Source: Bacteroidia bacterium (lineage in GTDB: Bacteria; Bacteroidota; Bacteroidia; NS11-12g; UBA955). From it: a DNA stretch of 64,000 bases. The position numbers were made by a program, and so were the translations under genes. The notes beneath the pieces are model-generated. The model did no database searches and was not told the DNA's origin. It worked only from the letters and a program-made list of their open reading frames with translations. Position 1 is the first letter of the stretch. Every line of letters begins with the position of its first letter. The stretch spans positions 36,080-100,079 of the forward strand of contig JALOAG010000009.1 of the NCBI GenBank assembly GCA_023228875.1, in the 5' to 3' direction. Shown piece after piece: positions 34,381 through 43,480 of this stretch.

Positions 34381-35410
34381 AGACTAAGGTAAAAGAGATT
34401 GGAAAGTGATTGCTAAAACCACCAATCCATTTGTCATTGTGAAAATTTTCAAAAGGGTGACCGGTCTTTATCCTTTCCGGATGTAGCATCCACGCGGGAT
34501 TATAGATTTTGTATGAACCTTTAAGATACTGCCAGCCTGCATGATTGCTATAAAGTTGCTTACACAAAAGAACTTGGTCAAAATGGAATGGAACCCTGTC
34601 TTTAAAATAAGTTCCGGTAGCACTATCACAGAACAGGGCTAAAGGAACTAATTTTTGGTATTTGTAAATAGCAGAATCAGGGTGAGCAGTATTCAAAAGT
34701 ACGGAAAACATAGGTGCTGTCGGTTCCATGCTCAAGGTTCCCATGATAATAGTGCGTTGTCCATCTTTCAAATGATGAGAAGTCAAATAATTAGATACTT
34801 GATTTATCGCGTTCATTCGAAGCGAAAAATACGCATCTTGAGTTGATTCAAAAGGATTTGGAAAATCGCATAACACAATGTCAAACACTTCATTTTTTAC
34901 CATAACCTTAGCGTGTATTGCTCCGACAATGGATTTCTCCCATGGTTTCTTTGTACCGGTTACAGAAAACGAACTATCCCACAAATACTTTACTTTCTTG
35001 GGTTTATATAAAATTGCCATACCTAACCCATCGCGTTTTTCACCTTTTGAAAACACAAATTGGTATTTCATTTTATACAACAAAGGGGTAGCAATAAGGT
35101 CTTTCAACACATTTTCATTTTCTACACCGGCAAGTCCAATAAAATCTGCGCCTAAGCTGTCATGTAAGGAATAAATAGCTATGGCAGCATGTTGAAGTTT
35201 TGAATTGTATTTTTCAGTGTTCCACTCATACTTTCCTAAGGGTGTGTAATTTGAATCAGCAAGATTAGCATTGGCAATAGTGTCATACAAGTTGTTTAGA
35301 TTATAATAAGAAACCTTGAACGTATTTTTAGCTTTAATTTTTTGTGCAAAGGATTTCTCGTTTAGGGCTAATAGTAACAATATTGCGAAACAAATATGAC
35401 GAAAATACAT
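34352..35410 (-). CDS. Secreted endonuclease/exonuclease/phosphatase-fold protein with degenerate active site
   Basis: 352 residues with a signal peptide (1-22). The fold's early motif is kept as GLAGVENEN (Glu97), but the GDFND motif reads MGTLSMEP (223-230), losing the catalytic Asp and Asn. The final SDHxP reads SNHFPI, and the NHWPS-type segment reads CDFPNP. Four of the usual catalytic positions are thus altered. I infer a protein that lost or changed activity. It overlaps ppk1 and is probably co-transcribed. A TACTTTTG box at 35416-35423 (minus strand) lies 5 bases before the ATG. Confidence 0.75.
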   Translation of the reverse strand: MYFRHICFAILLLLALNEKSFAQKIKAKNTFKVSYYNLNNLYDTIANANLADSNYTPLGKYEWNTEKYNSKLQHAAIAIYSLHDSLGADFIGLAGVENENVLKDLIATPLLYKMKYQFVFSKGEKRDGLGMAILYKPKKVKYLWDSSFSVTGTKKPWEKSIVGAIHAKVMVKNEVFDIVLCDFPNPFESTQDAYFSLRMNAINQVSNYLTSHHLKDGQRTIIMGTLSMEPTAPMFSVLLNTAHPDSAIYKYQKLVPLALFCDSATGTYFKDRVPFHFDQVLLCKQLYSNHAGWQYLKGSYKIYNPAWMLHPERIKTGHPFENFHNDKWIGGFSNHFPISFTLVYAKKRKEVN

Positions 35411-35516
35411 GTGAGCAAAAGTAAAAAACCTTTTGGTATCAAAGCGAAATTATAAAGAGTCAATTTTATTCTTAAATAGTTTGCAAATCGCATAATAAAA
35501 CAGACTTTTGTCAGCA

Positions 35517-36977
35517 ATGTCAACGAACAGACATTTTCTAAGAGATTCCATTGTTTTTCAAGGGCTGAACTGGATGGTAAAGCCATTATGGATATTTCTG
35601 ATTGACAGGGAAGTACAAAACTTTTTGGGGTTAGAAGTGTATGGAAAATACTTAATTCACTTCAATTTTACTTTTCTATTCATTGTTCTATTGGATATCG
35701 GTATGCATAATTACCAAACCCGACAAGTAGCAGAAAATCGAGGGTTCTTGGAGACAGGCACACCCGGCTTGCTTTGGATAAAATTATTGCTAAGTATTTT
35801 CTATCTTTTATTTGTTTGGCAAGCAGGATTATTCAATGGGTTGGGTTCATTCTGGCTATTGGCGATAGGTATCAATCAGGTGCTAAATTCATGGATATTG
35901 TTTTTCAGGTCAACATTGGCAGGTCTGCATCTGTTTAGAATAGAAGCGGTAATTTCGGTTTTGGACAGAACTTTGGCAGGTATTGGCTGTGGTTTGTTTT
36001 TGTTTGTTCCAAATCTGCAACCATATTTTGGTCTTAAAGAATTTGTGCTTTTCCAAACTGTCGCACTCACAATCGGATTGTTAATTGTTGTAGGAATATG
36101 CATACGCAAAAAAGCCTTGTTGAGCATTGCGTTACCAGACTTTTCAAAGTTTAAAGCGTTGTTTATTGCAAACCTTCCTTTTGCTATCTTAACCATGATA
36201 ATGAATTTTTACACCCGTTTGGATGTTATTTTTATCAGTCATTTGAGACCGGAAACTGCCAATTTTGAAGCAGGTATTTATGCTCACAGTTTTAGATTCT
36301 TGGATGCAGCAGGTATGTATGCAATGTTGTTTACAGGTATGCTATTGCCGATTTTTTCACGTCAATTGGCTCAAAAAGAAGATTTCAGGTCTATCTTAAA
36401 ATTAGTACTCAAATTTGTGATTATTCCGGGACTTTGGTTGGTGGTAATGGCATTGCAAAAAGGAGCAGAGATAATGGACTTGCTATATACAACCGATAAT
36501 ATTGAAGAAACCATGTATTCTGCCGCAGTCTTTACATGGCTGATGGCATCGTATTTACCTATGTCAGTTTCATTGGTGTTAGGCTCGTTGCTCACTGCTA
36601 GCAATTATATTAAGTCTTTAATATTTGCCACTAGCGCAGCATTGCTTATTTTAACGGTTGGGTGTTTTGTAATGGTTCCGACACAAGGAGCTTTGGGAGC
36701 TGCTAAAGCTGTATTTATTACGCAAATGTCAGTGATGTTGTTTTCTGTATTGTTGACAAAGAAATATTTTCCGAAACCCGATACAACCAATATAGTGTTG
36801 ATGTTCAAACTTGTTTTCATTGGAGTTTTAATTTGGTTGTCTGCATGGGCTTTAGATGAATTCCTAAAGGTGAGTTTGATATGGTTCAGCATTGTAACTT
36901 TATTGATTACATGTTTGCTGACCTTGGCGTTTAAACTCTTTAATCTATCACAATTAAAAACCCTGAGAAGAGGTTAA
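35517..36977 (+). CDS. Oligosaccharide flippase (Wzx-like) membrane protein
   Basis: 486 residues from the ATG at 35517 (a TTG three codons earlier is possible). About twelve to fourteen hydrophobic segments. The N-terminus RDSIVFQGLNWMVKPLWIFLIDREVQ and the YGKYLIHFNFTFLF segment fit the polysaccharide-export flippase family. It probably moves lipid-linked glycans across the inner membrane. It is followed after 34 bases by a chain-length regulator and then an O-antigen ligase, which supports this. No glycosyltransferase is adjacent. Confidence 0.85.
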   Translation: MSTNRHFLRDSIVFQGLNWMVKPLWIFLIDREVQNFLGLEVYGKYLIHFNFTFLFIVLLDIGMHNYQTRQVAENRGFLETGTPGLLWIKLLLSIFYLLFVWQAGLFNGLGSFWLLAIGINQVLNSWILFFRSTLAGLHLFRIEAVISVLDRTLAGIGCGLFLFVPNLQPYFGLKEFVLFQTVALTIGLLIVVGICIRKKALLSIALPDFSKFKALFIANLPFAILTMIMNFYTRLDVIFISHLRPETANFEAGIYAHSFRFLDAAGMYAMLFTGMLLPIFSRQLAQKEDFRSILKLVLKFVIIPGLWLVVMALQKGAEIMDLLYTTDNIEETMYSAAVFTWLMASYLPMSVSLVLGSLLTASNYIKSLIFATSAALLILTVGCFVMVPTQGALGAAKAVFITQMSVMLFSVLLTKKYFPKPDTTNIVLMFKLVFIGVLIWLSAWALDEFLKVSLIWFSIVTLLITCLLTLAFKLFNLSQLKTLRRG

Positions 36978-37011
36978 ATATATAAATTATTTTCGCATAC
37001 TATTTTCAAAA

Positions 37012-38079
37012 ATGAATATGACAAATAAAGAATCCAACATGTTGAGTTTTAGTGAAATCGTTGATTTTATTTGGCGATGGAAGAAGCCATTAATTATTAT
37101 TTCAATCATCACCATCATTCTTGCTTCAGTATTTTCCGGTCCAAATTTTATTAAACCCAAGTATAAATCTACGGTTGTGTTTTACCCCGCAACAACCAAT
37201 TCTATTTCCAAATCTTTGTTACCCGAAAGAGGTGAACGTGCACAAGATGCTCTTGAATTTGGTGCAGAGGAAGAAGCAGAAAAGGCACTGCAAATACTTC
37301 AATCAAGCAAACTTCGCGACAGACTTATCAAGCAGTTTGATTTGATGAGACATTATAAAATTGACCCTAAGAAAGACAAATATCCTTATACAAAACTTGA
37401 AAAGGAATTAGACGCAAATATTCAGGTGAGCCGTACTCGTTACCTTTCAATCCGCATAGATGTTCTTGATGAAAATCCACAAATGGCTGCGGATATTGCA
37501 ACAGGAATGGCGAATTTGTATGACACCATTCGTTCAGAAATCAACTTGGAACGTGCGATACCGGCATTGCAAATTATTGAAAATGCTTATAAAGAGAAAC
37601 AAGCCATGATTGATGATTTGCACAAGCAAATGCAAGAACTAGGTCATCAGGGAGTTGTGAACTATGAAGAACAATCTAAATCCATTCAGGAAGCATTGAT
37701 TATTGCCGGAGGTGGTGCCCTCAAAGGAGATAATAAAATGAAAACCGGTCAAAAAGTAGTCGATGATTTATTGGAAAGACAATCGAAACTTGTTGAATTT
37801 GGTGGTATGTATCTTTCCATTGTAGAAAAAATTAAGTTGGAAGAAGAGAAACTGAGCGATATCAAAGCAAAATTGGATAGAGCCAAGGTGGATGTTGAAG
37901 AAACCATGACCAACCAATTTAGGGTGAGTGATGCTACACCTGCTGAGAAAAAATCTTATCCTGTTAGATGGTTGATCGTTTTAGTGAGTTTATTTGTCGC
38001 AGTATCTACCTCTGTTATGGTGTTTGCTATTATAGAAAAGTCAAAGACCAACAAGACTGTACAAACACAAGAATCTTAA
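37012..38079 (+). CDS. Wzz-type polysaccharide chain-length determinant
   Basis: 355 residues: an N-terminal membrane helix (about 30-46), a large periplasmic region with helical coiled-coil stretches (about 185-300), and a C-terminal helix (about 322-345) preceded by a proline-containing PAEKKSYPVRW segment as in Wzz proteins. The tyrosine kinase domain of full Wzc is absent. It sets glycan length with the polymerase. It sits between the flippase and the ligase. Confidence 0.85.
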   Translation: MNMTNKESNMLSFSEIVDFIWRWKKPLIIISIITIILASVFSGPNFIKPKYKSTVVFYPATTNSISKSLLPERGERAQDALEFGAEEEAEKALQILQSSKLRDRLIKQFDLMRHYKIDPKKDKYPYTKLEKELDANIQVSRTRYLSIRIDVLDENPQMAADIATGMANLYDTIRSEINLERAIPALQIIENAYKEKQAMIDDLHKQMQELGHQGVVNYEEQSKSIQEALIIAGGGALKGDNKMKTGQKVVDDLLERQSKLVEFGGMYLSIVEKIKLEEEKLSDIKAKLDRAKVDVEETMTNQFRVSDATPAEKKSYPVRWLIVLVSLFVAVSTSVMVFAIIEKSKTNKTVQTQES

Positions 38080-39567
38080 TTGTCTGCCCTTTTGGAAAAA
38101 CTCAGTTCACATATTAACCCCATAGTATTTGTGGTAATTGGGTCTTTGATAGGACTCATTCCTGTGCTGGGATTTATGTTGGGGATTCCTGAGATATCCG
38201 TTTTTCCTCTCTTATTAATAGCAGCATGGATGGCATTTACATATCCGCTTGGGTTTACCATCCTCATAGCCGGATTAGTGCCGCTTTCCATACAAATTAA
38301 TGACATCGGTGGTGGTTTGGGTTTGTCTTTGCCTACTGAACCGATGATGATTTTTTTCTTTGTATTGCTTATTTTTAGATTTATTATCAGAGGAAATATT
38401 AATACTACATTTATAAAACACCCCATTGTTTTATTTGCAGTTCTTTATTTAACATGGTACTTTATCACTACGCTCACAAGCTCCATGCTCTTTGTATCGG
38501 TTAAATCATTTGTTGCGAAATTTTGGTTTATCGCTATTTTCTTCTTTTTCCTTGCACCAAATCTTAGGACACCTAAGGTAATGAAACAAATCCTTTATGC
38601 CATGATTGCCGGAGGGACTGTTATGGTGCTTTACACCTTGATTCGCCATGCCGGAGAAGGCTTTGTGAGAATTCATTCCTATACAATCATGCGCCCTTTC
38701 TTCAGCGACCATGGGAGCTATGCAGCATTCTTAGCTTTGTTTGTCCCTATCTTGTTTGCTTTTGCTTTTTATGGAAAAAGATTGTCTATAGCCTTATTAT
38801 GGAGGGTAGTATTGGGAGTATTGTGTGTTATCTTTTTGTTTGGAATTTTGTTTTCGTTTACAAGAGCAACATGGATTAGCATAGTTGCAATGATGGGCTT
38901 TGCTGCATTGGTTTACTACAAAATTACCTTTAAACAATTGATGGTAGGAGTGATTTTGGTAATTAGCATAATTGTATGGAAGCAAGAGTCAATTTTATAT
39001 GAGTTGTCTCGAAACAAGCAGGATTCTGCCGAGAACATAGAGGACAACATGAAATCGGTGTCCAATATATCAACAGACCCTTCCAATATGGAGCGAATTA
39101 ATCGTTGGAAATGTGCGGTGGCAATGGTAAAAGATAAGCCTATTTTCGGTTTTGGACCTTATACTTATACTTTTCAATATGCTCCCTATCAAAGACCTGA
39201 GGATATGACACGTATCAGCACCAATGCCGGTACGCTCGGCAATGCACACAGTGAATATTTTATGGCACTATCAGAGATGGGATATTTGGGTTTTATTTTA
39301 GTCTTAGGGCTGTTTTTGTCTTCATTGTATGTAGGAATGAAGATTTATAGATATGCAACACAAAGCTGGGTTAAGACCTTGGCCATGGCAATCACTTTAG
39401 GGCTGTTTACTTATTACATTCACGGGTTGATTAACAACTATTCTGAATACGATAAGATTAGTGTTCCCCTGTGGAGTTTTCTTGCAATTTTAACTGCGTT
39501 GGATTTATTCCATGCCCAATACGTAAAGAATCCCGAAAACCAAACTTATGTCGAGTCCGGCAAATAA
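38080..39567 (+). CDS. O-antigen ligase/polymerase family membrane protein
   Basis: 495 residues, about twelve membrane helices, and the Wzy_C/WaaL periplasmic loop containing ERINRWKCAVAMVKDKPIFGFGPYTY and NAHSEYFMALSEMG, the H-x-E-like site of the family. The start must be TTG at 38080, directly after the previous stop, since the next ATG would cut into the first membrane helix. It overlaps the next gene by 20 bases. WaaL and Wzy activities cannot be told apart by sequence. Confidence 0.85.
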   Translation: MSALLEKLSSHINPIVFVVIGSLIGLIPVLGFMLGIPEISVFPLLLIAAWMAFTYPLGFTILIAGLVPLSIQINDIGGGLGLSLPTEPMMIFFFVLLIFRFIIRGNINTTFIKHPIVLFAVLYLTWYFITTLTSSMLFVSVKSFVAKFWFIAIFFFFLAPNLRTPKVMKQILYAMIAGGTVMVLYTLIRHAGEGFVRIHSYTIMRPFFSDHGSYAAFLALFVPILFAFAFYGKRLSIALLWRVVLGVLCVIFLFGILFSFTRATWISIVAMMGFAALVYYKITFKQLMVGVILVISIIVWKQESILYELSRNKQDSAENIEDNMKSVSNISTDPSNMERINRWKCAVAMVKDKPIFGFGPYTYTFQYAPYQRPEDMTRISTNAGTLGNAHSEYFMALSEMGYLGFILVLGLFLSSLYVGMKIYRYATQSWVKTLAMAITLGLFTYYIHGLINNYSEYDKISVPLWSFLAILTALDLFHAQYVKNPENQTYVESGK

Positions 39568-40621
39568 TAGAAAAAGTGTTTTCAGACAGATACTCTCCCA
39601 CAAATTGGGATTGTTTGGCGTAATATGGGTTTTTCTTTGTCTTGTTATTGCTGTCTTAGGTTATGCTATTACTCCGGATGATTCTCCACTTGCCAACAGA
39701 ATAAATTTACATGCAGCGTTTCTTAAACCTATGAGTAAAGTCATGCTTTATGCCCCCGATAATACTCAAGCAACAGACATGTCTTTCTTTTCAAGAATGA
39801 TTTCGGGCAATCCCGCTACCGCAAATGATAAAGTTTACAATCGTAAAGAGCAGCGCAATGATTCTTTCTTTTTGTGGTTTGACAAGGCTGAATCTGCACC
39901 ATTTTTGGTTGCAGAAGGCTTACAATCATCTGATTCAAAAAGGTTTCACAAACCGTTTACCTTTTATCTGGGTTCAGACAATTATGGTAGGGATGTGTTG
40001 AGTCGTTTGTTGCTGGGAACAAGGATTTCATTGTCTGTAGGTTTCATTGCAGTAGTAATTTCATTGGTTTTGGGTGTTGTACTTGGGTTGATTGCCGGTT
40101 ATTATGGAAAATGGAGCGATAAGCTAATTATGTGGTTTGCAAGTGTACTTTGGTCTTTACCAACTTTGTTGTTGGTATTGGCATTTAGTTTTGCATTAGG
40201 CAAGGGATTCTGGCAGATCTTTGTTGCCATTGGTTTGAGTAGCTGGGTGGAACTCACAAGGGTTGTCAGGGGTGAAGTAATCAGCATTAAAGAAAAGGAG
40301 TATATAAAAGCTGCCAAGTTATTGGGAGTAAATGACTTTAGCCTTCTGTTCAGGCATATTTTGCCCAATGTGCTTGGCTCTGTCATAGTGATTTGCACAG
40401 CAAATTTTGCTTCTGCCATTTTATTAGAAGCAGGTTTGAGCTTTTTAGGACTTGGCGTCAAACCGCCCACTCCAAGTTGGGGTATTATGATTAATGAGTA
40501 TTATGGGTTTATTTTGTTAGGTAAAGCCTATCTTGCATTGGTACCCGGTTTTACCATCATGATGTTGGTGGTTGCATTGAACTTTATTGGTATAGCACTT
40601 AGGGATGTATTGAACAAATAA
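39548..40621 (+). CDS. ABC transporter permease, DppC/OppC type
   Basis: 357 residues. After an N-terminal helix and a long periplasmic insertion (about 45-150), five further helices carry the permease EAA motif at EYIKAAKLLGVNDFSLLFRHILPN. FYLGSDNYGRDVLSRLLLGTRISL is the usual family entry. It belongs to peptide/nickel-type importers, but no DppB, ATPase or binding-protein gene is adjacent; the partners must be encoded elsewhere. It overlaps the O-antigen ligase gene by 20 bases, so both are on one transcript. Confidence 0.88.
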   Translation: MSSPANNRKSVFRQILSHKLGLFGVIWVFLCLVIAVLGYAITPDDSPLANRINLHAAFLKPMSKVMLYAPDNTQATDMSFFSRMISGNPATANDKVYNRKEQRNDSFFLWFDKAESAPFLVAEGLQSSDSKRFHKPFTFYLGSDNYGRDVLSRLLLGTRISLSVGFIAVVISLVLGVVLGLIAGYYGKWSDKLIMWFASVLWSLPTLLLVLAFSFALGKGFWQIFVAIGLSSWVELTRVVRGEVISIKEKEYIKAAKLLGVNDFSLLFRHILPNVLGSVIVICTANFASAILLEAGLSFLGLGVKPPTPSWGIMINEYYGFILLGKAYLALVPGFTIMMLVVALNFIGIALRDVLNK

Positions 40622-40695
40622 GAAAATTTCCGGTTTCATTTCCCTTTTTCAATATAAAAATGCTTTACTTCGCAGTCTAATAATAAGGCAATATT

Positions 40696-40857
40696 ATGGC
40701 AGCAGAAAATACAGCAAAAAGCAGAGGAAAATACTGGTTATTCTTTTTATTATCAGTTATTGGACTTGTTTTACTCCTTATGTATTCCCCCGCAATATTT
40801 TGGTTTGCACTCCCTCCGGGTGTTACCAGCCTTGCTTTAGCAATGGATTGGATTTAA
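40696..40857 (+). CDS. Small membrane protein of unknown function (53 residues)
   Basis: The ATG at 40696 opens a 53-codon frame ending TAA at 40857. The basic N-terminus (TAKSRGKYW) is followed by two hydrophobic helices (about 13-30 and 33-50) separated by SPAIFWF. It has clear protein character: a positive-inside N-terminus, aromatic residues at the interfaces and a DWI end. It lies 75 bases after the permease and 30 before corA. I do not recognise a named family. Confidence 0.6.
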   Translation: MAAENTAKSRGKYWLFFLLSVIGLVLLLMYSPAIFWFALPPGVTSLALAMDWI

Positions 40858-40886
40858 TTTGAATTGGATTATGCCATTCTAAGACA

Positions 40887-41969
40887 ATGCGTAAGCGTAT
40901 TATTAGGCATAAACCCATCAGAAGGCATCATAAGAGAAAGCCTGGATTGCCTCCGGCAAGTCTTATCAGAAGAAGTTCCGATGATTTTCTCGATACTGAG
41001 CTAAAGTACATTAGCTACAACATTGATTTCATTGAAGAGAAACAAATAAAGTCTCTCTCTGAGTTACCAGAAAAATCTCCCGACAAGTTTTTATGGTTAA
41101 ACATTACAGGTCTTAATGATTTGGAATTACTGAAAGACGTAGGTAATAAGTTTAATATACATCCTTTATTGTTGGAAGACATTATTAATACTGACCAAAG
41201 ACCCAAATTTGATGATTTTGAAGACAAACTCGCGTTAACTCTCCGGTTATATTACAACGACACTATAGAAAGTGTCACAGATGGCGAGCAGGTTACATTG
41301 GTTATGGGTGAGAATGTACTTATCTCTTTTCTCGAAAAACCAACAGACATTTTCGAGCCTATTTATGAAAGACTCCGAAAAACCACCAGTGGGGTCAGGG
41401 CACATTCTTCTGATTTTCTCTTTTATGCTTTGGCAGATTTAATTATTGACTATTATTTTGTGTTTATTGAAGTCCTTGGAGACAAGATTGAAGCCTTAGA
41501 AGACTCACTTTATTTACAACCCAATGACAGTAGTTTAGAGCGTATCCATGATTTAAAAACTGAATTACTGAATTTCAGGCGTAATGTTTTTCCATTGCGC
41601 GAAGCGATAGGACAAATCCAAAGAAGTGCTTCAAGACTTATTGAACCTGAAACCCAGCGATTTTGGACTGATGCTTATGATCACGTTATCAGGATTATTG
41701 ATTTGTTAGAAAATTACAGAGAGTTGAATAACGGACTCAGGGACATTTATTTGTCGGGACTCAGTATCAAGATGAATAAAATCATGCAATTGCTCACGAT
41801 TATTTCAACCATTTTCATACCCCTCACTTTTATTGTTGGTGTGTACGGTATGAATTTTCATTATATGCCGGAATTAGGCTGGAAATATGGTTATTTTATG
41901 GTATGGGCAGCAATGGTGCTGATTGTGCTGGGAATGTTAATTTATTTCAAACGGAAACGCTGGCTGTAA
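40887..41969 (+). CDS. corA: CorA-family magnesium/cobalt channel
   Basis: 360 residues. A large cytoplasmic domain (1-290) precedes two C-terminal helices. The signature YGMNF at the end of the first helix is the selectivity filter, followed by the short acidic loop MPELGWKYGY and the basic terminus FKRKRWL. The N-terminal 30 residues are very rich in Arg, Lys and His. It converges with mazG, with 3 bases between stops. Confidence 0.95.
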   Translation: MRKRIIRHKPIRRHHKRKPGLPPASLIRRSSDDFLDTELKYISYNIDFIEEKQIKSLSELPEKSPDKFLWLNITGLNDLELLKDVGNKFNIHPLLLEDIINTDQRPKFDDFEDKLALTLRLYYNDTIESVTDGEQVTLVMGENVLISFLEKPTDIFEPIYERLRKTTSGVRAHSSDFLFYALADLIIDYYFVFIEVLGDKIEALEDSLYLQPNDSSLERIHDLKTELLNFRRNVFPLREAIGQIQRSASRLIEPETQRFWTDAYDHVIRIIDLLENYRELNNGLRDIYLSGLSIKMNKIMQLLTIISTIFIPLTFIVGVYGMNFHYMPELGWKYGYFMVWAAMVLIVLGMLIYFKRKRWL

Positions 41970-41972
41970 TCA

Positions 41973-42740
41973 TTACTTAGCTTCATTCCACCATACATCC
42001 ATCTGCTGCAAACTTAGCTCTTCTAATTTCACTCCATTCTCGCGAGCGCGTTGCTCAATATATTCAAACCTTTTTTTGAATTTTCTGTTGGTTGCTTCTA
42101 AAGCATCATCAGGATTGATGTCTTCAAAACGGGCATAGTTTACCAGAGAGAATAGAAAATCCCCAAATTCGGCTTCTTTTTCGTGTTTGTTTTTTGCTTG
42201 TTGAAACTCCTCCCATTCTTCCCAAACTTTCTTTAAAACATCAGCTTTGTTATCCCAATCAAAACCGGCACGTGCTGCTTTTTCTTGCATTCGCAATGCT
42301 TTAATTAGACTTGGCATGGAAGCCGGGACTCCCGAAAGATATGATTTAGGTTCTGTGGCACTTTTTTCGGTTTGCTTAATCTGCTCCCAGTTTTGTTTTA
42401 CATCTTCTGCATTCTTAACCTGCACATCTCCATAAATATGGGGGTGCCGCCTTATGAGTTTTTCGCAAAGGGTGTTAATAATATCTGTGATGTCAAACCA
42501 CTTGAGTTCATCTGCTATTTTTCCATAGAAAACAATGTGCAAAAGGATGTCTCCAATCTCTTTTTTGATGTCGTCCTGATTGTTTTCCAATATAGCACCT
42601 GAAAGTTCATGCACTTCCTCAATAGTCAGATGGCGGATTGATTCAATCGTTTGTTCTCGATCCCACGGGCATTTTTCCCGCAGTTCTGACATAATATCTA
42701 ATAAGCGTCCGAAAGCCTCTAGCGCTTTGCCTTTCTCCAT
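41973..42740 (-). CDS. mazG: Nucleoside triphosphate pyrophosphohydrolase MazG
   Basis: 255 residues with two MazG repeats. The first has CPWDREQTIESIRHLTIEEVHEL and the EIGDILLHIVFY metal site; the second has KVWEEWEEFQQAK and EFGDFLFSLVNYAR. It hydrolyses (d)NTPs to monophosphates and pyrophosphate and may limit mutagenic nucleotides. It follows the response regulator gene without a gap, so it is probably co-transcribed with the two-component pair. Confidence 0.95.
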   Translation of the reverse strand: MEKGKALEAFGRLLDIMSELREKCPWDREQTIESIRHLTIEEVHELSGAILENNQDDIKKEIGDILLHIVFYGKIADELKWFDITDIINTLCEKLIRRHPHIYGDVQVKNAEDVKQNWEQIKQTEKSATEPKSYLSGVPASMPSLIKALRMQEKAARAGFDWDNKADVLKKVWEEWEEFQQAKNKHEKEAEFGDFLFSLVNYARFEDINPDDALEATNRKFKKRFEYIEQRARENGVKLEELSLQQMDVWWNEAK

Positions 42741-43469
42741 TTATTTAAGAAAGTTGTTGTGATTCATTACTTCCATGAATGAATCTTTATAATTCTTGCC
42801 AATTGGAATATGTTTATTACCAATGGTTACATGGGTTCCAGAAAGTGAAGTTACTTTGTTGATAGCTACAATAAAAGAGCGGTGTACACGCACAAACTTG
42901 TCTTTAGGCAGGGTGGTTTCCATTTTCTTCATTGTTTGCAGGGTGATGATACGTTTGTCATCAGGAATGTGAATTTTTACGTAGTCTGCAAATGCTTCTA
43001 TATACAGGATATCTTCGTAATTGAGTTTAACAAATTTAAAATCAGCTTTTACAAAAATGTGTCCATCTTCCAATTTGGTGTTCTCATCCTCTTTGGATTT
43101 TTTGATTTTAAGAAACTCTTCTAACTTGTCAATAGACTTTTTAAATCTATCCACAGGAACAGGTTTTACAAGGTAATCCAATGCTTCAAGGTCAAAAGCT
43201 TCTACCGCATATTCAGGATATGCAGTAACAAAAATTACAGGGATTCTTTTGTCTTCAATCTTTTTGAGAAACTGCAGCCCTGTTTCGTGAGGCATTTGTA
43301 TATCCAGAAAAATTGCATCAACTGGTTCTTGGTTAATAAATTCTAATGCATCATGCGTATTTCTAAATCTTCCAATAACCTCAAGATGAGGAAATTTGGA
43401 GATATGTGAACTCAGCACTTCTGTTGCTAAGGGTTCATCGTCCACTAAAATTAGTTTTACTTTTTCCAT
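42741..43469 (-). CDS. LytTR-family response regulator
   Basis: 242 residues. The receiver domain (1-120) has acidic D10-D11, phospho-acceptor Asp56 (DAIFLDIQMP), and the switch region FVTAYPEYAVEAFD. The LytTR DNA-binding domain (about 140-240) has FVKADFKFVKLNYEDILYIEAFADYVKIH and FVRVHRSFIVAINKV. It is paired with the histidine kinase 11 bases upstream. The target promoters are unknown. Confidence 0.95.
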   Translation of the reverse strand: MEKVKLILVDDEPLATEVLSSHISKFPHLEVIGRFRNTHDALEFINQEPVDAIFLDIQMPHETGLQFLKKIEDKRIPVIFVTAYPEYAVEAFDLEALDYLVKPVPVDRFKKSIDKLEEFLKIKKSKEDENTKLEDGHIFVKADFKFVKLNYEDILYIEAFADYVKIHIPDDKRIITLQTMKKMETTLPKDKFVRVHRSFIVAINKVTSLSGTHVTIGNKHIPIGKNYKDSFMEVMNHNNFLK

Positions 43470-43480
43470 GGTTTGTTATT

